Assembly (NCBI GenBank): GCA_025363075.1
Contig: JANYEP010000261.1
Span: 1 to 33,006, forward strand
Source of the DNA: Chitinophagaceae bacterium
GTDB lineage: Bacteria; Bacteroidota; Bacteroidia; Chitinophagales; Chitinophagaceae
Length of the DNA: 33,006 nucleotides
Direction of reading: 5' to 3'
A model generated the notes under the pieces. That model searched no databases. It saw only the letters and a program-made list of their open reading frames with translations, and had not been told where the DNA came from. The position numbers were made by a program, and so were the translations under genes. How positions within the stretch are numbered: position 1 is the first letter of the stretch; every line of letters begins with the position of its first letter. This document shows positions 9,699 through 17,235 of this stretch, piece after piece.

Positions 9699-11189
9699 AT
9701 GAATAAAGAACAAATCAATATTGTTTGGCTTAAAAGAGACATCAGAACACAAGATCATTTGCCATTGCAAATGGCTGAAAATGCTGCATTGCCTTACCTC
9801 ATCATATTCTTATTTGAACCTTCAATCATTGCTCATTCAGATACTTCTTTAAGGCATTTACAGTTTCAATATCATTCATTAAAAAAGATGAATGGTCTCT
9901 TGCATCAATACAATAAAAAAGTAGAAATGTGCTATGCAGAAGCTAAGGAAGTTTTTGAATGTATTGCAGAACAGTATCAAATTAATAGCATATTCAGTTA
10001 TCAGGAAACAGGCGTCAACATTACGTTTGAAAGAGATAAACAAATGAAAAAATGGTTTGCTACAAACAATATTATATGGCAGGAATTTCAAAGAGATGGC
10101 ATTGTTAGAGGTAGTAAAAACAGAGATGGTTGGGATAAACAATGGTATGCAATAATGCACTCACCCATCATTAAAAATGAATATGAACAAGCCAATGAAA
10201 TCAACATCAATCATTCTTTCAATATTCCAGAAAATTTAGTTGGAGAACTTGAAGATTACGCTCCAAACTTCCAACCAGCTGGCGAAGATTATGCTTTCAA
10301 ATACCTTAAATCTTTTGTAAATGAAAGAGGCAAAAATTATAGTAAACATATCTCAAAGCCTTTAGAGAGTAGGGTTTCATGTGGTAGAATATCGCCTTAT
10401 TTGTCTTGGGGAAATATTAGTATTAAACAAGCTTATCAATTTGTATATGCAGTAAAAAGCAATAGCTCATACAAATTTGCTTTTCAAAATTTTCTTACAA
10501 GATTAAAATGGCATTGTCATTTTATGCAAAAATTTGAAGTTGAATGCAGCTACGAAACACAATGTATAAATGCTGGTTATGAATTATTAGAGCATAGCAA
10601 AAATCAACACTTTATTGATGCGTGGAAACAAGGCAAAACAGGTTATCCTTTAGTTGATGCTTGTATGCGTTGCTTGCAACAAACTGGCTGGATAAATTTT
10701 AGAATGAGGGCAATGCTGGTATCGTTTTTTTGTCATCATTTATATCAAGATTGGCGAGATGGTGTCTATCATTTAGCACAACTTTTTTTAGATTACGAAC
10801 CTGGTATTCATTACCCACAATTTCAAATGCAAGCTGGCACAACTGGTATCAATACCATTAGAATTTATAATCCTATTAAACAGTCTCAAGACCACGACCC
10901 ACAAGGATTATTTATTAAAAAATGGGTTACAGAATTGGCGAATATTCCAGAGCAATTTATTCACGAACCTTGGAAAATGACTGCTATTGAGCAAGCACTT
11001 TACAACACTTTTATTGGCAACGATTATCCAACACCAATTGTAGATTTAGAAACAAGTGGCAAAGCTGCAAGAACAAATATTTGGAGCCATAGAAACAATG
11101 AAGAAGTAAGAAAAGAGAACTATAGAATTTTGGCAACTCACACAAGAAAAAAGTTTTCAGCAAAAAGCAAAAAAAGTGAAACAGATTAA
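9699..11189 (+). CDS. Cryptochrome/deoxyribodipyrimidine photolyase family protein
   Basis: [19 protein letters not shown]-terminal photolyase motif; [46 protein letters not shown]-domain motifs. Confidence 0.92.
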   Translation: MNKEQINIVWLKRDIRTQDHLPLQMAENAALPYLIIFLFEPSIIAHSDTSLRHLQFQYHSLKKMNGLLHQYNKKVEMCYAEAKEVFECIAEQYQINSIFSYQETGVNITFERDKQMKKWFATNNIIWQEFQRDGIVRGSKNRDGWDKQWYAIMHSPIIKNEYEQANEININHSFNIPENLVGELEDYAPNFQPAGEDYAFKYLKSFVNERGKNYSKHISKPLESRVSCGRISPYLSWGNISIKQAYQFVYAVKSNSSYKFAFQNFLTRLKWHCHFMQKFEVECSYETQCINAGYELLEHSKNQHFIDAWKQGKTGYPLVDACMRCLQQTGWINFRMRAMLVSFFCHHLYQDWRDGVYHLAQLFLDYEPGIHYPQFQMQAGTTGINTIRIYNPIKQSQDHDPQGLFIKKWVTELANIPEQFIHEPWKMTAIEQALYNTFIGNDYPTPIVDLETSGKAARTNIWSHRNNEEVRKENYRILATHTRKKFSAKSKKSETD

Positions 11190-11319
11190 AAAACAAAACC
11201 TGCCACAAAAAGTTTGCATTGTTTGTAAACGACCATTTAGCTGGCGGAAAAAATGGGAGAAAGTTTGGGATGAAGTAAAATATTGTAGTGATAAATGCAG
11301 AATGAATAAGACAAAATAA
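11176..11319 (+). CDS. DUF2256-like small Cys-rich (zinc-binding) protein
   Basis: GTG-initiated 47-aa ORF: (M)[46 protein letters not shown]. CxxC...CxxxC pattern; overlaps the end of the preceding gene by 14 nt. Absent from the supplied track. Confidence 0.82.
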   Translation: MKQIKKQNLPQKVCIVCKRPFSWRKKWEKVWDEVKYCSDKCRMNKTK

Positions 11320-11323
11320 ATTT

Positions 11324-12799
11324 ATGAAATCAGTAGCCATCATATTTCCTCATCAACTTTTTGAGAATATTGCAATGCTTGCAAAAGCAGACGCAGTATA
11401 TATTGTAGAGGAATGTTTATTTTTTAAACAATATAATTTTCACAAACAAAAACTTGTTTTTCATAGAGCTTCTATGAAGTTTTATGAATCGTATTTGCAA
11501 GAAAATAAGTTGCTCGTGAATTATATTGATTCCACAAATTCATTGGGTGATATTCGAAAATTAATACCACACTTGGCACAAAACGGTGTTACTCAAATTC
11601 ATTATTACGACACGACTGATAATTGGTTAGAGAAAAGAATCATTAGTAAGTCTAAAGAAAATAATGTTGAGTTGCACCAATATTCATCTTCATTATTCAT
11701 CAACACCAAAGAGGAAAATGAAGCATATTTTAAAGACAAGAAGAAATATTTTCAGGCAGATTTTTATACACATCAAAGAAAGAAATTAAATATTTTAATT
11801 GATGAAAATCAAAAGCCAATTGGTGGCAAATGGAGCTTTGATGCAGAGAACAGACTGAAATATCCAAAGGATAAAAAAGTACCTGCAATTGTATTTTCAA
11901 CGATTACAAATTTTTATGAAGAGGCAATACATTATGTGCAGCATAATTTCCCTAATAATTATGGAATAGCTTCTGCAAAATTTATATGTCCTACCAATTT
12001 TACTCAATCACAGCAATGGTCACAGCAATTTTTAACAACACGTTTTGCCGAATTTGGAGAATATGAAGATGCGATTGTTGATAACGAATTTGTGTTGCAT
12101 CATAGTGTATTAACACCAATGTTAAATGTTGGTTTAATAACACCACAACAAATAATCAATGAGACCTTAAACTATGCTGTCCAGCAAAATATTTCAATGA
12201 ACTCGACAGAAGGTTTCATTAGGCAAATTATCGGTTGGAGAGAATTTATTAGAGCGGTTTATGAACAAAAAGGAACACAAGAACGAACCACTAACTATTG
12301 GAAATTCACCAGAAAAATACCAGCATCTTTTTGGACAGGAACAACAGGAATAGAACCAGTTGATATTGTGATAAAAAAAGTTTTAGCAACAGGCTATTGT
12401 CATCATATAGAACGATTGATGGTGCTTGGTAACTTTATGTTACTATGCGAATTTGACCCTAATGAAGTATATAAATGGTTTATGGAAATGTTTATTGATG
12501 CCTACGATTGGGTGATGGTTACCAATGTGTATGGAATGAGTCAATTTGCAGATGGTGGTTTAATGGCAACCAAGCCATACATTAGTGGTAGCAACTATTT
12601 GATGAAAATGAGCAACTTTAAAAAAGGCAGCTGGCAAACAGTTTGGGATGGATTGTTTTGGCGATTTATGCACGTTCACCGAGATTTCTTTTTGTCAAAC
12701 CCAAGGTTAGGAATGTTGATTAATACGTTTGATAAGATGCCAGATGAAAAGAGAGAAAATCATTTGAAAGCTGCAAATGATTTTATTAATAAATTATAA
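11324..12799 (+). CDS. Cryptochrome/photolyase-related protein (FeS-BCP/PhrB-like family)
   Basis: IIFPHQLFENIAML, YIVEECLFFKQYNFHKQKLVFHRASMKFY, GFIRQIIGWREFIRAVY, GYCHHIERLMVLGNFMLLCEFDP, NVYGMSQFADGGLMATKPYISGSNYL. Confidence 0.92.
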   Translation: MKSVAIIFPHQLFENIAMLAKADAVYIVEECLFFKQYNFHKQKLVFHRASMKFYESYLQENKLLVNYIDSTNSLGDIRKLIPHLAQNGVTQIHYYDTTDNWLEKRIISKSKENNVELHQYSSSLFINTKEENEAYFKDKKKYFQADFYTHQRKKLNILIDENQKPIGGKWSFDAENRLKYPKDKKVPAIVFSTITNFYEEAIHYVQHNFPNNYGIASAKFICPTNFTQSQQWSQQFLTTRFAEFGEYEDAIVDNEFVLHHSVLTPMLNVGLITPQQIINETLNYAVQQNISMNSTEGFIRQIIGWREFIRAVYEQKGTQERTTNYWKFTRKIPASFWTGTTGIEPVDIVIKKVLATGYCHHIERLMVLGNFMLLCEFDPNEVYKWFMEMFIDAYDWVMVTNVYGMSQFADGGLMATKPYISGSNYLMKMSNFKKGSWQTVWDGLFWRFMHVHRDFFLSNPRLGMLINTFDKMPDEKRENHLKAANDFINKL

Positions 12800-12828
12800 A
12801 AAAAATGCTTATTGGGTTTTTATAATTT
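12791..12828. terminator. AT-only inverted repeat between convergent genes, possible bidirectional terminator
   Basis: Perfect 12-bp inverted repeat AAATTATAAAAA (12791-12802) / TTTTTATAATTT (12817-12828) spanning both stop codons. Confidence 0.5.
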
Positions 12829-13069
12829 CTTCTTTCACAACAACATTAATCTTTTCTTTTGCAGCAACAGTAAGGGTTTCAGTATGATGATGTTGGTGAA
12901 TATTTTTTAAAATATAGTTTGTTTGAACTTTAAAAAGTTTACATACATCGCAAATAAATAAGTGAATAAACAGTTGTAATTTCTCACCTATAGTAAGGCT
13001 TCCTTCCTCTTGTTTTTTTGAAATAAGGTAGGTAGCTTTTTTGCACGATATGTTAAACCAGTTTGCCAT
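12809..13069 (-). CDS. Small soluble ZAS-like anti-sigma factor candidate
   Basis: SCKKATYLISKKQEEGSLTIGEKLQLFIHLFICDVCKLFKVQ; Hx3CxxC motif. Directly downstream of an ECF sigma gene; no TM segment. Confidence 0.65.
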   Translation of the reverse strand: MANWFNISCKKATYLISKKQEEGSLTIGEKLQLFIHLFICDVCKLFKVQTNYILKNIHQHHHTETLTVAAKEKINVVVKEEIIKTQ

Positions 13070-13076
13070 AAATTTC

Positions 13077-13646
13077 TTAAGCGTTTATCCAATTTTTTTC
13101 TAAACAAGTTCGCAATTGAATCTTTGCTCTATGTATCAACACCCAATAATTTTGAACAGTAATACCGAGCGTTTCACAAATTTCATCTGTATCAATATCT
13201 TCTAAGTATTTCATAGTAAAAACAGATTGCTGCACTTCTTTTAGTTTGTCTTTACACTTTTTTAGAATAGAATAGAACTCTTTATTTTCAATGTTTTTGC
13301 TATAGTCAACACCCCAACTTTGTGGTTTTTTATCATTATCCCAATGTCTTCCATCATCACCAAAAAAATAGTCTTCTGTTTCATCTTCTTTTGCTAAAAC
13401 TTCTTTATTGGTAGATGCTTTGCGATAGTAGTCTATAATTTTATTTTTACAAATAGTGTAAAGCCAAGTTTTTTCTGATGCTGTTCCATTGTAAGTATCT
13501 CTTGCACGCCAAGCACTTAAAAAAGTTTCTTGCACAATATCTTCTGCCTGTGCAGCATTGTTCACTCTTGCTAAAGTGTAACTATACAACGCATCTCCAT
13601 AATTATCAACCCAACTTGTAGCATTCAATTTTCTATTGGCATCCAT
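13077..13646 (-). CDS. RNA polymerase sigma factor, sigma-70 family (ECF type)
   Basis: AEDIVQETFLSAWRARDTYNGTASEKTWLYTICKNKIIDYYRK (sigma region 2) and sigma-4-like DIDTDEICETLGITVQNYWVLIHRAKIQLR. Confidence 0.92.
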   Translation of the reverse strand: MDANRKLNATSWVDNYGDALYSYTLARVNNAAQAEDIVQETFLSAWRARDTYNGTASEKTWLYTICKNKIIDYYRKASTNKEVLAKEDETEDYFFGDDGRHWDNDKKPQSWGVDYSKNIENKEFYSILKKCKDKLKEVQQSVFTMKYLEDIDTDEICETLGITVQNYWVLIHRAKIQLRTCLEKNWINA

Positions 13647-13896
13647 AAAAATAAATAGGTTGCTAAAGTAGCATTATCAAACCATTTACTTGAAAATCAG
13701 TTGTTCTTTGCTACGATAATTTTTGCAAAACCTTACATTTCATTAGCATAAAACAATGGGTTAAATACAATAAAACTAAAATATGAGCGTTCATATTAAA
13801 TTGATAAAGGCATTGATGTAAATGAGCAGTTGAAAGCCTTTTGCAGTATCCTAAAAGAAATGAAATAAAATTCATTTGCTGAGTTTAGTCCCCAAC

Positions 13897-13979
13897 ATAG
13901 CGAAAGCTATCTCTACCTTATGACACATCGTTTGATGTGGTCAACCTATTTTATAGTTGATTAAGCAATTATTTATTGC
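13897..13979. other. Cluster of four consecutive short hairpins in the ECF sigma/lipoprotein intergenic region
   Basis: ATAGC-GAAA-GCTAT (13897-13910); TGACACATC-GTTT-GATGTGGTCA (13921-13943, one bulge); TCAACCTA-TTTTA-TAGTTGA (13941-13960, one bulge); GCAAT-TATTT-ATTGC (13965-13979). Confidence 0.5.
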
Positions 13980-14023
13980 AAACTATTTGCATCGATTTTT
14001 TCGTGCAAAATAAAATAGGAGTT

Positions 14024-14866
14024 ATGAGACATATTATTATTAGAAAAATTAATTACAACATTGGCATCCTGTGTTTATTGTGTCTATGTTTAATGTTTGC
14101 AAGTTGTACAAGATACACAGGTAATGTAACTACTACTACTACTACTACTACTGGAACTGGAAGCAGTAGCAATGGTTCTGGAGCAACTCCTTTGCCACCT
14201 TTGGCTGGTGGAGGTACAGGCACAGGAAGCAGTGGAACTGGTGGAGGAACAGTTAATCCCAATATACCACAAGCTTATGTTCAAGGATTTAATTTTACTG
14301 ATTTTACTGGTGGATATATCAACATAAATGATTCAACAAATTTACTTGGAAATGGATCTTACACTACACTGTATGCAGGAACAAATGTTTTTAAATATAA
14401 AGTATCAACAACAACATATACAACTGCTTCATATTATTTAAGACCATACTCTTTCTACACTTATGTTGTGTTCAAATCACCAGCATCTGTTGCAGGAGAA
14501 ACATTGTTATGGAACGATGCAACAACACCAGCAGCAGGCACTGCACAGGTAAGGTTTATTAGCTTGGATCCCTTGACCACAGCCTCTCCTATTACTTTTA
14601 AACTTACAAATTATTTAGATAATGTGATTGTTCCCAACAGAACATATTTGGATAATAGAACAGATAGCACACAAAATTATTTTAGAACAATCACACCAGG
14701 ATTTAGCAATGTTAGCTTCCTATATAAAGATAGTACTATGCTAACTTTTACTCAAAATTTCGAGTCAGGAAGAAAGTACACAGTGTTTGCTGGAGCATTA
14801 AGCTACATCGCAAGTAGCAAAGGAACTTTGCCAATCAATTATTATCAAATAGCTCGACATAATTAA
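14024..14866 (+). CDS. DUF4397-like lipoprotein
   Basis: Lipobox-like CLCLMFASC; Thr/Gly/Ser-rich linker, then a beta-rich domain (AQVRFISLDPLTTASPITFKL..). Start trimmed from 13976 to the ATG at 14024. Confidence 0.65.
   Translation: MRHIIIRKINYNIGILCLLCLCLMFASCTRYTGNVTTTTTTTTGTGSSSNGSGATPLPPLAGGGTGTGSSGTGGGTVNPNIPQAYVQGFNFTDFTGGYININDSTNLLGNGSYTTLYAGTNVFKYKVSTTTYTTASYYLRPYSFYTYVVFKSPASVAGETLLWNDATTPAAGTAQVRFISLDPLTTASPITFKLTNYLDNVIVPNRTYLDNRTDSTQNYFRTITPGFSNVSFLYKDSTMLTFTQNFESGRKYTVFAGALSYIASSKGTLPINYYQIARHN
14129..14152 (+). repeat. (ACT)8 trinucleotide microsatellite encoding Thr8
   Basis: actactactactactactactact within the lipoprotein CDS, in frame. Confidence 0.95.
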
Positions 14867-14873
14867 TCATACT

Positions 14874-15614
14874 ATGAAAAAAATATTTAGTCTTTGCTCT
14901 GTTTTGTTCATTTGTTTTTTACTAACAAATTGTACTAAATACACTAATGGTATTACTATAAATAATATAGATACCACAACAACAGTAGTGGTTACAGCCC
15001 CACGCATTAAATTTTTTAATGTAATGGATTTTGGCAGCACCAATGTTTTTTTAAACAACAAACAAGTAACATCTGTAGCAAAATTTTATGCATCTGTTTA
15101 CATCAATGCTGTAGCAGGAAGTAACAATATTCAATTAGCTTTTCCTAACCAAAATACGTTGCTAAACATTAATCAAATATTAGCTAACAACACAAGTTAT
15201 TCTTGTTTTTTTTATAAGGTAGGAAATGAATGGAAATCAAATATCATTAAAGATGATTTTCCTACAACAATCAACACGGGGTTTGCTGCATTAAGGGTTT
15301 TAGACTTTAGAACAGAAGCTTATTACAACTATATTAATGTGCGTTTAGTTTGCCCTGGCTTCGATTTGATTGACCAAAAAAATAGAAATTTTTTAGATCA
15401 CACAACTTATGATAGCTACACAAAATTCGCTACAGTTGGTGCAGGCACATATAGCATTTATATGTATAATGATACTATAACAAGCAGCTGGAGAAAAGGC
15501 GTAGCCATTGATAGCAAAGGCATCTACAGCGTTGTACTTACTACACCTACAAATATTACACCTTACACGAATGCTATTTTTTACATATTTCCAGATGTGG
15601 CAAAGCATAATTAA
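14874..15614 (+). CDS. DUF4397-like lipoprotein (paralog of the preceding gene)
   Basis: MKKIFSLCSVLFICFLLTNCTKYTNG lipobox; same post-Cys pattern (CTKYTNG vs CTRYTGN) and similar C-terminus (..KHN vs ..RHN). Confidence 0.6.
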   Translation: MKKIFSLCSVLFICFLLTNCTKYTNGITINNIDTTTTVVVTAPRIKFFNVMDFGSTNVFLNNKQVTSVAKFYASVYINAVAGSNNIQLAFPNQNTLLNINQILANNTSYSCFFYKVGNEWKSNIIKDDFPTTINTGFAALRVLDFRTEAYYNYINVRLVCPGFDLIDQKNRNFLDHTTYDSYTKFATVGAGTYSIYMYNDTITSSWRKGVAIDSKGIYSVVLTTPTNITPYTNAIFYIFPDVAKHN

Positions 15615-15698
15615 CGTTATTTATTTTCCAGCATTCATTTCATTATTTTGCTAATAGATTAAAGTTTGTTTATTTGCGTTTAGAATAATAATTCGCAA

Positions 15699-16331
15699 AT
15701 GAAACCATACGAAAAACTTTTATCGCACAATAAGAACTGGGCAAAGGAAAAAGTAGAGAAAGACCCAAACTATTTTAGCAGGTTAGTTGACATTCAAACC
15801 CCCGATTTTTTGTACATTGGCTGTAGCGATAGTCGTGTGCCATCCAACGAAATTACTGGTACAGAACCTGGCGAATTGTTTGTGCATAGAAACGTTGCAA
15901 ACCTTGTTGTTCACAACGATTTAAATATGTTGAGCGTGCTGCAATATGCAGTTGAAGTGTTGAAGGTAAAACACGTTATTGTGTGTGGGCATTATGGTTG
16001 TGGAGGTATTAGAGCAGCAATGACAAAGCAGGATTTTGGTATCATTAACAAATGGTTGAGGAACATAAAAGATGTTTATCACATTCATAAAGCCGAGTTT
16101 GAAAACATACATTCTGAGGAAGAAAAAGTTAATAAACTTGTGGAGCTAAACATTCAAGAGCAAGTAATGAACCTTGCCAAAACTTCTATTATTCAAAAAG
16201 CTTGGAAAACCGATAACCGACCTGATTTACACGGTTGGGTATATGATTTGCACGATGGCATTATAAAACCATTGCTTGAAATTCCTGCAAAAACCAAGCT
16301 TGATGATTTGTATGAGTTTGATAATCTGTAG
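15699..16331 (+). CDS. Beta-class carbonic anhydrase
   Basis: [32 protein letters not shown] and [16 protein letters not shown] (Cys-Asp-His-Cys zinc/active site). Confidence 0.95.
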   Translation: MKPYEKLLSHNKNWAKEKVEKDPNYFSRLVDIQTPDFLYIGCSDSRVPSNEITGTEPGELFVHRNVANLVVHNDLNMLSVLQYAVEVLKVKHVIVCGHYGCGGIRAAMTKQDFGIINKWLRNIKDVYHIHKAEFENIHSEEEKVNKLVELNIQEQVMNLAKTSIIQKAWKTDNRPDLHGWVYDLHDGIIKPLLEIPAKTKLDDLYEFDNL

Positions 16332-16419
16332 CCTGTGCAGTAAAAAATAATTTTGCAATCCAAAAATTCCCTAATTTAGTTTTTGTAATTAATTTTTTTA
16401 ACAACAAAAGCTATCTCTT

Positions 16420-16911
16420 ATGCCAATTCAAAACTTGGGTTTTAAACATCTTACTGCTGTCCAAAAAACAGCTATTGACAATGCCCTCAACACAATCGAA
16501 ACAACCATTCTTGCAGTAACCGAAAATCTATCGGATCCAGAAAGAAAACTTTTTGGAAGTGTAAACGAGCAAAACAAACTTTTGGTAAACAAGGGAAATG
16601 ATTACCACGTTAATCAACCCTCTCTGCAAAGTCCTGATGTTGACTGGACAGAATTTGATGCAGACTTTGCCGACAGGCAATTTGCTGATACTCGTTTAAA
16701 CAGAATTGAAAGTATTACCAAACTATTTAGTGATTTTAAAATTGTTCACGACTACGATAATTATCAAGATGTTTTAACTGATTACAAATATTCACAATAC
16801 AAAGCAGAAAGTAATACACCTGGTTTTGTAACTAAAGTAGCCGACTTAAAACAATTTTTCCCTCGCTCTGGAACAGGTGGAAGTGACACTCCTAACACGC
16901 CAAATGGATAA
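16420..16911 (+). CDS. Uncharacterised Bacteroidetes protein
   Basis: Complete ORF, MPIQNLGFKHLTAVQKTAIDNALNTIETTILAVTENLSDPERKLFGSVNEQNKLLVNK..; no recognised function. Confidence 0.75.
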   Translation: MPIQNLGFKHLTAVQKTAIDNALNTIETTILAVTENLSDPERKLFGSVNEQNKLLVNKGNDYHVNQPSLQSPDVDWTEFDADFADRQFADTRLNRIESITKLFSDFKIVHDYDNYQDVLTDYKYSQYKAESNTPGFVTKVADLKQFFPRSGTGGSDTPNTPNG

Positions 16912-17131
16912 ACATTTAGGCTAATTTGTCAAAATTTTAGGCAATAGTGTTAAACGTTTAGGTAGTATAGGTTAAAATTTTAGGTTGCTAACTTAAAGTT
17001 TTAGGTAATGAAGTTAAAATTTTAATTAAGTAACCTAAACGTTTAAGCCCACTAATTAAAATTTTATGTTATCAAGTTAAAGTTTTAACAAGTCAGCCTA
17101 AAACTTTAGATAATTAGCCTAAAATTTTGAT
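16908..17131. repeat. 11-unit array of palindromic cores AAANNTTT(A) at 21-bp period
   Basis: Cores start at 16910, 16931, 16952, 16974, 16995, 17016, 17037, 17058, 17079, 17100, 17121: spacing 21 bp with one 22-bp step. Core variants AAAATTTT, AAACGTTT, AAAGTTTT, AAAACTTT, AAACATTT. Confidence 0.93.
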
Positions 17132-17235
17132 GAAATGAATATCTACACAAGATTATTAACCGGTGCATAAAAAATATAGTACAGTATATTAAGCAGAACA
17201 AATCCACATTTATTTATAAAATTAAATTAAAAACT

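Noticed and set aside
11011-11343. Minus-strand 110-aa ORF
   Set aside because: Phe/Leu-rich antisense of the photolyase C-terminus and the DUF2256-like ORF; the plus strand has the recognisable Cys-rich protein.
7121-13646. Integrative genomic island
   Set aside because: No integrase, transposase, tRNA or att-like direct repeats seen at the edges; more likely a chromosomal accessory operon.
13800-13868. Possible ORF remnant (IDKGIDVNEQLKAFCSILKEMK*)
   Set aside because: Only 22 codons with no recognisable homology; could be chance.
14053-14284. Minus-strand ORFs 14053-14262 and 14090-14284
   Set aside because: Shadow ORFs opposite the Thr/Gly/Ser-rich lipoprotein; low-complexity translations (VVVVVVVV, SSSSSSSS) from the ACT repeat.
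16908-17131. CRISPR array
   Set aside because: Period of only 21 bp, degenerate palindromic cores with 8-bp spacers, no cas genes nearby; incompatible with CRISPR repeat/spacer sizes.
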